Shown here: positions 16,856 to 23,456 of the stretch, in pieces
How the letters are laid out: each line of letters starts with the position of its first letter
Position numbering within the stretch: the first letter of the stretch is position 1
DNA from: Edaphobacter sp.
GTDB taxonomy: Bacteria; Acidobacteriota; Terriglobia; Terriglobales; Acidobacteriaceae
Assembly (NCBI GenBank): GCA_025462645.1
Contig: JAOAPB010000123.1
Coordinates: 1 to 39,559, forward strand
Length of the DNA: 39,559 nucleotides
Direction: 5' to 3'
Position numbers and translations under genes: made by a program
The notes under the pieces: model-generated
What the model was told of the DNA's origin: nothing
What the model saw: only the letters and a program-made list of their open reading frames with translations
The model's database searches: none

Positions 16856-17299
16856 ATGATCAAGAACCGCTCCGTGCCGACAGATATCGTGCTCCCCCAC
16901 ATCGTCTATCAGAACGTCGCCGAAGCGATTGCGTGGCTCACAAGGGTATTCGGATTCACCGAGCACTACCGCTACGGCGACCCGGAAGCACCGAGCGGCG
17001 CACAAATGCATCTCGGCGATGCATGGATCATGCTCACAAGCACACGCGCGGGACGCACAACCCCGGCACAACTCGGCTGCGAAACGCAGAGCCTGACTAT
17101 CTTCGTCGAGGATGTCAATGCTCACTTCGCCAGATCAATCTCTGCAGGCGCAAAGATCGTCGAGGACCTCCACGAGACCATCTACGGCGAGCGCCAATAC
17201 GGAGTCGAAGACCTCGATGGCCACCACTGGCTCTTCTCCACCCACGCCCACGACATAAGCCCCGACGAATGGGGAGCAACAATAGCCAAAGTCCAATAG
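16856..17299 (+). CDS. VOC-superfamily (glyoxalase/bleomycin-resistance-like) protein
   Basis: 147 residues. VOC fold signatures: LPHIVYQNVAEAIAWLTRVFGFTE at the N-terminus, GDAWIMLTS in the middle, and a second module with SLTIFVEDVNAHFARSISAGAKIVED ending RQYGVEDLDGHHWLFSTH, where Y, E and H are the usual metal-binding positions. Start ATG 16856 is 4 bases after the PfkB kinase stop. Members include antibiotic-binding proteins and isomerases; the reaction is unknown. Linkage to a sugar kinase may indicate a shared catabolic role, but this is only context. Confidence 0.85.
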   Translation: MIKNRSVPTDIVLPHIVYQNVAEAIAWLTRVFGFTEHYRYGDPEAPSGAQMHLGDAWIMLTSTRAGRTTPAQLGCETQSLTIFVEDVNAHFARSISAGAKIVEDLHETIYGERQYGVEDLDGHHWLFSTHAHDISPDEWGATIAKVQ

Positions 17300-17358
17300 C
17301 TCTACACACACACCCGTGCCCTTGCCGTTGCCTGTCTATCCACTCACCCCCAAGAGCT

Positions 17359-17430
17359 CGTCATTTCGACCGAAGTGGTTCTTAGTCTCACCGTAAGCCA
17401 CGCAGCGGAGAAATCCGCTTCTCTACCCCC
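17359..17430. repeat. Dispersed repeat, GTCATTTCGACCG type (copy 1)
   Basis: GTCATTTCGACCG, then CTCACCGT, CGCAGCGGAGAAA and CCGCTTCTCTACCC in order; the same order recurs at 36840-36910 with small differences. The upstream GTTGCCTGTCT-like stretch is also shared. It lies in the 180-base gap between the VOC and Ig-like genes, which holds no other visible feature. Confidence 0.75.
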
Positions 17431-17479
17431 ATGAAGGGGTCCATCCTCAATGCCGAACCTCTGTACATCAGAGGGGCTG

Positions 17480-18148
17480 CTAATTAATCGTGACGGTGAA
17501 AGTGGTAGAAGCAGTGATATTCGGCGTGGCATCGTGATCGGTCCCCACAACCGTCAACACATAACTACCCTTCGGCGTAAGCAGAGGTGCGGGAGTACTG
17601 CAACCCACAGCAAATCCGCCCAACGCAATCAGCACGAGTAAGCAGGCAAGCCGCCGCAGCTTATGCGAACGCACCCCCAGCAACCCCGTCAGCAAAATGC
17701 CACTCAGGGCCACCTCCAGCGGCTTCGAACTTCCAGACCCGCGACGCGGCGCAGCGTCCTGCCGAACCTCGCCGACGGTACCTCCGCCGATGATCTGCCC
17801 CGTGGCATTCGGAGGACAGTCCCAGTTCCGCGTAGCAACGGTCAGGTTGCCAACGGTAGCCGGATTAGCCCCGCTAATGTTCGCGTAATTCGTCATCAGG
17901 ACGCATCCATTGGCCAACGAAGGAGATGAAGTCGTGGCCACGAACGAGATGTTTCCGGTGTACCCATTCAGAGGAGTCACAATGATCGAAGAACTCCCCA
18001 ACGAGCCCTGAGTAACGGCCTCGTTACCAACCGAAACCGTGAAGCCTCCCTGGGAGGCAACGGCCATGCCTGGAAACAGCGTCGCGGCCGCCATCAGCAG
18101 AAGCGCGCAGAGCAGGTTCCGGCGAAGATTCAAAAACGAAGTTCTCAT
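17480..18148 (-). CDS. Secreted Ig-like-fold surface protein with internal membrane segments
   Basis: About 222 residues from ATG 18148 (AGG about 8 bases upstream; an in-frame ATG 18166 is alternative). The signal peptide is LLCALLLMAAATLFPGMAVAS. One beta-rich Ig-like module (FTVSVGNEAVTQGSLGSSSIIVTPLNGYTGNISF) follows. Two hydrophobic stretches come next, ALSGILLTGLLG and LACLLVLIALGGFAVGC, the second ending at a lipobox-like GC. A final beta module ends SYVLTVVGTDHD and TASTTFTVTIN. This layout is like the C-terminal ends of large acidobacterial Ig-repeat surface proteins, so it may be a short version. Function unknown. Confidence 0.7.
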   Translation of the reverse strand: MRTSFLNLRRNLLCALLLMAAATLFPGMAVASQGGFTVSVGNEAVTQGSLGSSSIIVTPLNGYTGNISFVATTSSPSLANGCVLMTNYANISGANPATVGNLTVATRNWDCPPNATGQIIGGGTVGEVRQDAAPRRGSGSSKPLEVALSGILLTGLLGVRSHKLRRLACLLVLIALGGFAVGCSTPAPLLTPKGSYVLTVVGTDHDATPNITASTTFTVTIN

Positions 18149-18288
18149 CGATATGCCTAATCCCATAGGGATAGATCTCTCGCAGGCAAATAGTTGCTCC
18201 GTAATGCCCTCAGTACAAAGAGGTTATCGCTCAACTCACTCATTTTTCGATACCACAATCGTGTGATGAGGCCCGAACAGGAGTAACG

Positions 18289-19866
18289 TTACCGCTGCCG
18301 AACCCACTCCTGCAGCTCCTCCGGCGTACGCAGACGGTTCTGCAGCAGCGCATCGAACAGCGCCCTCGTCCGAATCGCATCAAAGCGCTCATCGACGCGC
18401 GACCCCACCTGTTCATGAGGAAGTTTGACGATGTAGCCAGGCCGATCATCAAACTGACCATGATGACTGGCAGCCTCATCCTCCTCCGTCCAACCCTCAG
18501 AGGAAGCCCAGATCAGACTCGTCCGCCAGGAGTGGTCCCCCATCACCACAACGGCACTCGAATCCCACTCGTGCCGCTGTTCGAGCAACTGACGAAGATG
18601 CGCAAGATACATATCGGCAAGCGCAAGGTTATCGATGTACGACGTATGCCGACTCGCCATGCGCCCCCGCCTCCGGTCGTAAAAACCAAAAGGATGCGGC
18701 ACCGGCATATGAAGCAACAGAAAGTTGATCGAAGGATCGGCAAGAAAAGCATCGCCAGCACCAAGCAGTTCCCGATAATCCGCCGAATGCATCTGAATGT
18801 CGAGCAACTCATCCGAAGGAGAGCCCGAGCCGGCACCAAACCAGCGCAGCGCAGCGAGCATCGCTCGATGAAACGGCGCCAGCAGATTGGCTCCCACGGA
18901 ACGCTCCGGCGACAGATTGGCCGGCGTAGCTTCGTGATATATCCAGTAGCAGTGATCCAGCACCGCAGGCAGGATGCGGCAGTAAGCGTTATACCAGCCC
19001 GCGATGCCAGTGGAATATCCAGCATCGAGCGCATCCTGGAAGACCGTCTTGTGCGCATCAAACCGGTTCCACCGATGCGATCCCGTATCGTGCATGGCAA
19101 CCAGAAGCCCCGCACCAGAGATCCGGACACCATCCGAAGGAACCCCGGTCAGCAGCGAAGGAAGAATGAAGCGCGTGTACTCGCCCGTCGGAACCACATG
19201 GGTAAAGACCGTAGACTGTGCCGCCATCTGATCGAAGGCAGGAAGCTGCAAACCCGGAAAGCGCCGCTCATAGACCTGCTGATACGACAGTTCATCCAGC
19301 AGAATCCAGACGATCCGCTGCCGCGGCGACCCAGCGGCAACCTGCGCACGATGCAGCTTCGGCGGCGGATTCAGATCACGAGCCTGCCATCCAAACCACA
19401 CCAGTTGCACGAAGATCGCAGCCCCGCTCAGAGCAAAGAATCCCAGAATCGTCGCAACGCCAGGCAGCGCCGCCTCAAACACCGGCTGCAACCTTCTCCA
19501 GCGGAGAGCGATCACAATCCAGCACAGCAGACACGATAAACCGACCAGCAGGCTGACCCACGCCGGAACCACAACACCGAAGAAGCCGGTAAATGTCCGC
19601 AGCAGTATCGACGGCAAAACAAAGACAGCCGCCGACCAGGCGACAATCCGCATCCGTCCGGGCCTCTCCGCAATCGCCAGCAGACCCGTCAGCAGCAGCC
19701 AAAGCGTCAGAACATACACAATGACCGGAACAAAGATCGCCGAAGCCGACCCCGTCAGATGGTAAACAAGGTCGTGCCCGGATGAGATCAACGGTCCGGT
19801 AACGGACAGTAGATATAGGTTTGCAAGGCCAAAGGCGACCGTGGCAGGGTGGGTAAGCGCTCTCAC
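18289..19866 (-). CDS. Membrane-anchored sulfatase-like / alkaline-phosphatase-superfamily enzyme
   Basis: 525 residues with GTG start. About five transmembrane segments fill residues 1-165, then a periplasmic catalytic domain. Metal-binding signatures of the superfamily are visible: VWILLDELSY (D191, E192), a nucleophile region GEYTRFILPSLLTG (candidate T231), and VVMGDHSWR near the C-terminus. LTA-synthase-like and phosphoethanolamine transferases share this membrane-plus-hydrolase layout, but the substrate here is unknown. It is preceded by the small membrane protein gene on the same strand, suggesting an envelope polymer role. Confidence 0.8.
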   Translation of the reverse strand: MRALTHPATVAFGLANLYLLSVTGPLISSGHDLVYHLTGSASAIFVPVIVYVLTLWLLLTGLLAIAERPGRMRIVAWSAAVFVLPSILLRTFTGFFGVVVPAWVSLLVGLSCLLCWIVIALRWRRLQPVFEAALPGVATILGFFALSGAAIFVQLVWFGWQARDLNPPPKLHRAQVAAGSPRQRIVWILLDELSYQQVYERRFPGLQLPAFDQMAAQSTVFTHVVPTGEYTRFILPSLLTGVPSDGVRISGAGLLVAMHDTGSHRWNRFDAHKTVFQDALDAGYSTGIAGWYNAYCRILPAVLDHCYWIYHEATPANLSPERSVGANLLAPFHRAMLAALRWFGAGSGSPSDELLDIQMHSADYRELLGAGDAFLADPSINFLLLHMPVPHPFGFYDRRRGRMASRHTSYIDNLALADMYLAHLRQLLEQRHEWDSSAVVVMGDHSWRTSLIWASSEGWTEEDEAASHHGQFDDRPGYIVKLPHEQVGSRVDERFDAIRTRALFDALLQNRLRTPEELQEWVRQR

Positions 19867-19996
19867 AGCCCCGTTTCTTTCACTAAGCAGGCTGTGCTCA
19901 TTCGCAATCGTTTCGATCCAGAGGCGCGGGTGTCTCCAGGACAGTGTGGCAGCGTCAGTTGCATCAGGGAGAAACTATATGGCGTTCACATCCCCG

Positions 19997-20227
19997 TCAA
20001 CTGGGATCTGCCATCGAAGCTCCTACCTTAGGCTCGGTCTTGACGAAGAGTCCCTTGATCCGCCGGCGAAAATAAAGCAGCGCTCCGGATACCACCGCGC
20101 TGATGCCCTGAAAGATCAGCAGTCCGGAGCCGGGATCGACGTACGCGTATGCTCTGCGTTCGAAGGTAAGGCCTAGAGCAACGATGAGCATTACGGTTAG
20201 AACCAGATATTTCAGCTTGTGGGCCAT
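19997..20227 (-). CDS. Small two-helix membrane protein
   Basis: 76 residues with a strong GAGGG ribosome site 7 bases before ATG 20227. An N-terminal hydrophobic segment (LVLTVMLIVALGL) and a second one around LLIFQGISAVVSGALLYF flank the phrase YAYVDPGSG, which is shared by a family of small inner-membrane proteins often found beside envelope-polysaccharide or sulfatase-like genes. A basic tail (RRRIKGLF) follows. It lies 130 bases upstream of the sulfatase-like gene, same strand. Function unknown. Confidence 0.75.
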   Translation of the reverse strand: MAHKLKYLVLTVMLIVALGLTFERRAYAYVDPGSGLLIFQGISAVVSGALLYFRRRIKGLFVKTEPKVGASMADPS

Positions 20228-20425
20228 TCATCTTCCCTCGAGGAGTCTGGCCCGTGGTGACACAGGCACTCTTGGATGAAGACGTGAAACCCATGTAAAA
20301 GTTTCGCCGAGGTATCCAGCCGACCTACCCCAAACAAAAAAAACGTCGCCGAGTGGTAAGCTGATGCGTCTGCAGCCACCACAATACCGCCAGTCCAACC
20401 CTCCTAACTCCCGAAAGGACCACGT

Positions 20426-20866
20426 ATGCCCGCACCACAGAGCCTCAAGAGCCACATGCGCTACGACCCGCCCATGCACTTCTTCGTCTTTCCGGTCGTC
20501 ATCCTCAACTTCCTCTTCTCCATCTACATCACCATCCACCATTGGCCCGCCTACATCCACCTGCACCTCTGGTGGATCATCGTCTCCCTGGCCCTGCTCG
20601 TCTTCGCCGTCAAATGTAGAATCAACGATCTGAAGCTCCAGGACCGCATCATCCGCCTCGAAGAGCGGCTACGCCTCGCCGCCATCCTCCCCGCCGACCA
20701 GCTCCCCCACATCCCCGAGCTGGAGACCAGGCAACTGATCGCACTCCGCTTCGCCTCCGACGCCGAACTCCCCGCCCTGGTCCAAAAGACCCTCACCCAA
20801 CGCTTCGAACCCAAAGCCATCAAAGAGAACATCACCAACTGGCGCGCCGACAACCACCGCGTCTAG
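20426..20866 (+). CDS. DUF6526-like membrane protein
   Basis: 146 residues. A good AAAGGA site precedes ATG 20426. After SHMRYDPPMHFFVFP, a motif I associate with DUF6526 family proteins, come two transmembrane helices (VVILNFLFSIYITIHHW and WWIIVSLALLVFAVKC). The cytoplasmic part is helical and charged (NDLKLQDRIIRLEERLRL, then LRFASDAELPALVQ), likely a coiled coil. No enzymatic motif is seen. It faces the CysJ-like gene convergently. The family call is from memory of the motif. Confidence 0.75.
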   Translation: MPAPQSLKSHMRYDPPMHFFVFPVVILNFLFSIYITIHHWPAYIHLHLWWIIVSLALLVFAVKCRINDLKLQDRIIRLEERLRLAAILPADQLPHIPELETRQLIALRFASDAELPALVQKTLTQRFEPKAIKENITNWRADNHRV

Positions 20867-20900
20867 CGCAAATCCGACGTAACCATCCCACCATGGCAAT

Positions 20901-20965
20901 TGTCATCCTGAGCGGAGGCGCTTTTGCCGCCGTAGTCGAAGGACCTGCGTTTCTCTCGCAGGGGG
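20901..20965. repeat. Dispersed repeat, TGTCATCCTGAGC type
   Basis: Begins TGTCATCCTGAGCGGAGGCG, continues through GTCGAAGGACCTGCG and ends in CCTGCG...CGCAGG, a short hairpin at 20944-20962. The same opening (GTCATCCT or GTCATTCT plus GAGC) appears at 38320 inside metG and, with TCGCCGGAGG, at 31373. It is typical of the repeat clutter between genes in this genome. Confidence 0.75.
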
Positions 20966-20998
20966 ATATATATCTTTCTTGAATCCGCCCGAGCCGCG

Positions 20999-21031
20999 AA
21001 AAGGGGTGCCACCGTAAAGCGGTCGCACCCC
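20999..21031 (-). terminator. Terminator after CysJ-like gene
   Basis: 21003-21014 and 21020-21031 pair as an 11 of 12 bp stem with a 5-base loop. On the minus strand the stem is followed by TTTTCGC. It lies 16 bases past the stop of the minus-strand CysJ-like gene. The T-run is short, so termination strength is uncertain. Confidence 0.55.
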
Positions 21032-21046
21032 AGAGCCAAACGAGCG

Positions 21047-22222
21047 TTAATAAACGTCCCGCTGATAACGCTTCTGCTTTTTCATCGCAGCCAGATACTC
21101 CGCCGCATGGTCCAAAGTCCCCTTCGAACCCCGTGCAATCACATCCAGCAGAGCCGTCTCCACATCCTTCGCCATACGGCTGGCATCGCCGCAGACGTAG
21201 AAATACGCCCCCCGCTCCAGCCAGTCATAAAGCTCCGCAGCCCTCTCCTGCATACGATCCTGCACGTAGACCTTCCGCGCCTGATCCCGCGAGAACGCGG
21301 TGTCCAAATGAGTCAGCACCCCGGCTTTGTGCATCCCGAGCAGCTGGTCCTTATACAAAAAATCCAGCGCTTCCCGCTGCTCGCCAAAAAACAACCAGTT
21401 ATCCCCGGTCTGCCCCGTAGCCTGCCGCTCCTCCAGAAACGCCCGAAACGGCGCAATCCCCGTACCCGGCCCAATCATAATCACTGGAGCAGTCGTATCC
21501 ACCGGCAACCGGAAGCTCGCATTCGAATGCAGAAAAATCGGCATCCTTGCCCCAACACCCGCCCGCTCCCCAAGATGCCCGCTCGCCACACCCTGCCGGT
21601 CCCGCTTATGCGACTCATACCGGATCACTCGCACCGTCGTCTGAACATTATCCGCATGCATAGCCTGGCTCGACGCAATCGAATACATCCGTGGCGTCAA
21701 CCGCTGCAGCACATGAAACAACTGCTGCGGCTCCGTCACCACATGCGGAAAATCCGTCGCCAGGTCCACAAACTCCCGGCCCCAGCAATAATCCTCAGCC
21801 CGGGCCTTGTGCTCCGGCCCCACCATCAACTTCAGTGCCTCATTCGCCGGAGCCAGCTTGGCATACTGCCCCACGCTGCCCCTCGCCAACTTACCAATCC
21901 CCAACCGCGTCCGCAGCGCCTCTTCCAGGCTGATCTCCGCCTTGTAGTGGTCCAGAACCCGCTCATCGCCCCTGAAACCAAGCGCCGCAAGCGTATCCGC
22001 CACCGCCTGTGGCCTATTCTCCGGAATAATCCCCACCGCATCACCCGGCGTATAGGTCATCCCTTCGTCCAGCGTCAGTTCGATATGCCGCGTCTCTTTT
22101 TCCGACCCCTCAGCGGTCAACAGATAATTGACCGTCACCGTCGAAAAAAAAGGATTGTTTCGTGTGTATTTAGCCGAATGCGCCGCCGTTCCCTTAGCTT
22201 CCTGCTCAAGAACCTCTGTCAT
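21047..22222 (-). CDS. CysJ-like FAD/NADPH-binding reductase lacking a flavodoxin domain
   Basis: 391 residues equivalent to the C-terminal two thirds of sulfite reductase flavoprotein or cytochrome P450 reductase. FAD-binding region with RMYSIASS (about 180) preceded by a connecting domain with YTPGDAVGIIPEN; NADPH-binding region with GPGTGIAPFRAFLEER and the YVCGDASRMAKDV stretch; it ends in an aromatic-containing QRDVY that resembles the family's C-terminus. There is no N-terminal FMN domain, so it likely accepts or donates electrons through a separate carrier (ferredoxin or flavodoxin). No hemoprotein partner is in the window. Confidence 0.88.
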   Translation of the reverse strand: MTEVLEQEAKGTAAHSAKYTRNNPFFSTVTVNYLLTAEGSEKETRHIELTLDEGMTYTPGDAVGIIPENRPQAVADTLAALGFRGDERVLDHYKAEISLEEALRTRLGIGKLARGSVGQYAKLAPANEALKLMVGPEHKARAEDYCWGREFVDLATDFPHVVTEPQQLFHVLQRLTPRMYSIASSQAMHADNVQTTVRVIRYESHKRDRQGVASGHLGERAGVGARMPIFLHSNASFRLPVDTTAPVIMIGPGTGIAPFRAFLEERQATGQTGDNWLFFGEQREALDFLYKDQLLGMHKAGVLTHLDTAFSRDQARKVYVQDRMQERAAELYDWLERGAYFYVCGDASRMAKDVETALLDVIARGSKGTLDHAAEYLAAMKKQKRYQRDVY

Positions 22223-22328
22223 CCTTCAATGATAATGAGATCAACAACATTCCGCAAAATTTATCGCCCACAAAACACACTCTCTCCGCCACCCTGCATC
22301 GCGGCCGGCGCGTCGCAACCCGGCCCTA

Positions 22329-22814
22329 CTATTTCGACTTCTCCTCAAACTTCTTCATCTTCTTATCGAAAACCCCATCTCTAACGAGTCCATACAGATA
22401 CGTTGTCCACGCAGCCTTGTTCGGAATCTTCGGGTCCTTGAACGGATGAAGCTCCGGAGTATCGCGTTCCGAAAGCTTCGGTGTCGCAATCAGCCACATC
22501 CCGCCGATGGCGTTCCTCGAGTGCAGGTTTGCTCCAAATCCGCAGCGCTTCCCGCCAACATTGAGAGCATTAAACCATCGAAACCTGTACAGCGTTCCTT
22601 CCCGGTCAAGACCTGTGCTGCACAGGTCAGGCTCAGGCAGAGTCTCCGGCGTAATTGCCCCAATCACATGGATGAACATGTCGCGGATATCGTAAAAAAG
22701 ATCGTTAGCCTCACGATCGGTGTGAGAGTAAGTCCTCGAGCCGTCGTGATTGAGCATTACGAATTGGCCCGCGAGTTCGTTAATTGGATGAGGTCGGCTG
22801 GACATGGAAAACAT
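22329..22814 (-). CDS. Uncharacterised cytoplasmic protein
   Basis: 161 residues with a GGGAG site 5 bases before ATG 22814. No family recognised. It has no signal peptide or membrane segment. Visible features are an aromatic- and Arg-rich centre (LYRFRWFNALNVGGKRCGFGANLHSR), two cysteines, and a Lys-rich C-terminus (KKMKKFEEKSK). Codon use here is less GC-rich than in neighbours, hinting at possible transfer. It is about 107 bases upstream of the CysJ-like gene on the same strand. Confidence 0.65.
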   Translation of the reverse strand: MFSMSSRPHPINELAGQFVMLNHDGSRTYSHTDREANDLFYDIRDMFIHVIGAITPETLPEPDLCSTGLDREGTLYRFRWFNALNVGGKRCGFGANLHSRNAIGGMWLIATPKLSERDTPELHPFKDPKIPNKAAWTTYLYGLVRDGVFDKKMKKFEEKSK

Positions 22815-22888
22815 GATACTCCCGCCACCGCAGCCCCGGCACCATCTCCCGACAAATTCAGCCCTCTCCTACCCTGTACAATCAATCC

Positions 22889-23269
22889 GTGCGACGTCTC
22901 CTGGCCATCTCGCTGCTCCTGCTCTTCAGCGCGCCAATCGTCTCGCCTCTCTTCGCTCTAACCGCGAACTCCGACGCCGGACTTCCCGCCTGCTGCCGAC
23001 GCAACGGCGCACATCGCTGCACGATGAAGCAGCACCAGGCAGAGTCATCAGCGACCGCAGCCACCCTCTCCACCATCCCTCAGCGCTGTCCCGCCTATCC
23101 CGCCGTCGTAACCCCGGTCAGGCATGGTGATCTCTCCTTCCTCACCGCATCTCTCATCTTCGCCGAAATCCTCAGCCACCCTGCCGTCAAAATCCAGACC
23201 CAGGCCCGCGCCCGCGTCGCGCTCGACCGGTCCCGCCAGATGCGCGGCCCTCCCTCACACCTCCTCTAG
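22889..23269 (+). CDS. Small secreted Cys/His-containing protein
   Basis: 126 residues with GTG start. The N-terminal signal peptide is RRLLAISLLLLFSAPIVSPLFALTA. The mature part carries ACCRRNGAHRCTMKQH, a compact Cys-Cys-His-Cys-His cluster that could bind a metal such as copper, then a Pro/Ala-rich and basic tail. It is upstream of a TonB-dependent receptor on the same strand, with a ~120 bp repeat between them. The metal-binding role is inference from residues and context only. Confidence 0.6.
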   Translation: MRRLLAISLLLLFSAPIVSPLFALTANSDAGLPACCRRNGAHRCTMKQHQAESSATAATLSTIPQRCPAYPAVVTPVRHGDLSFLTASLIFAEILSHPAVKIQTQARARVALDRSRQMRGPPSHLL

Positions 23270-23272
23270 GAG

Positions 23273-23391
23273 GATGTTGAAAGTCGTTGCTTTGAAGGGC
23301 CGCGACTTCAGTCGCGCCATAAGCGTAGTCGTTGTATTCGGCTTTAGCCCGCTGAGGCAACCTTCCCCCTTCCACTAGATTTTTCATCATC
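23273..23391. repeat. Dispersed REP-containing element, left copy beside TonB receptor
   Basis: About 119 bp. It starts GATGTTGAAAGTCG and ends GATTTTTCATCATC, so the ends form an imperfect inverted repeat. Inside is the hairpin GCGACTTCAGTCGC followed by GCCATAAGC...TAGTCGTTGTATT and GGCTTTAGCC. The right copy is at 25828-25948 in the same orientation. It fills the gap between the small secreted protein and the receptor. Confidence 0.75.
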
Positions 23392-23429
23392 AGCGCGCTG
23401 TCGTCCCCATCTAAAAGAAGCCCCTGATT

Positions 23430-23447
23430 TCGTCAGCTCTCTGACGA
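23430..23447 (+). promoter_or_regulatory. Hairpin abutting ribosome site of TonB receptor gene
   Basis: CGTCAG (23431-23436) pairs with CTGACG (23441-23446) across CTCT, extended by a T-A pair. The base of this hairpin touches the AGGAAG ribosome site at 23447-23452, five bases before ATG 23457. Such placement could modulate initiation, but no ligand or regulator is implied. Confidence 0.35.
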
Positions 23448-23456
23448 GGAAGTCCC

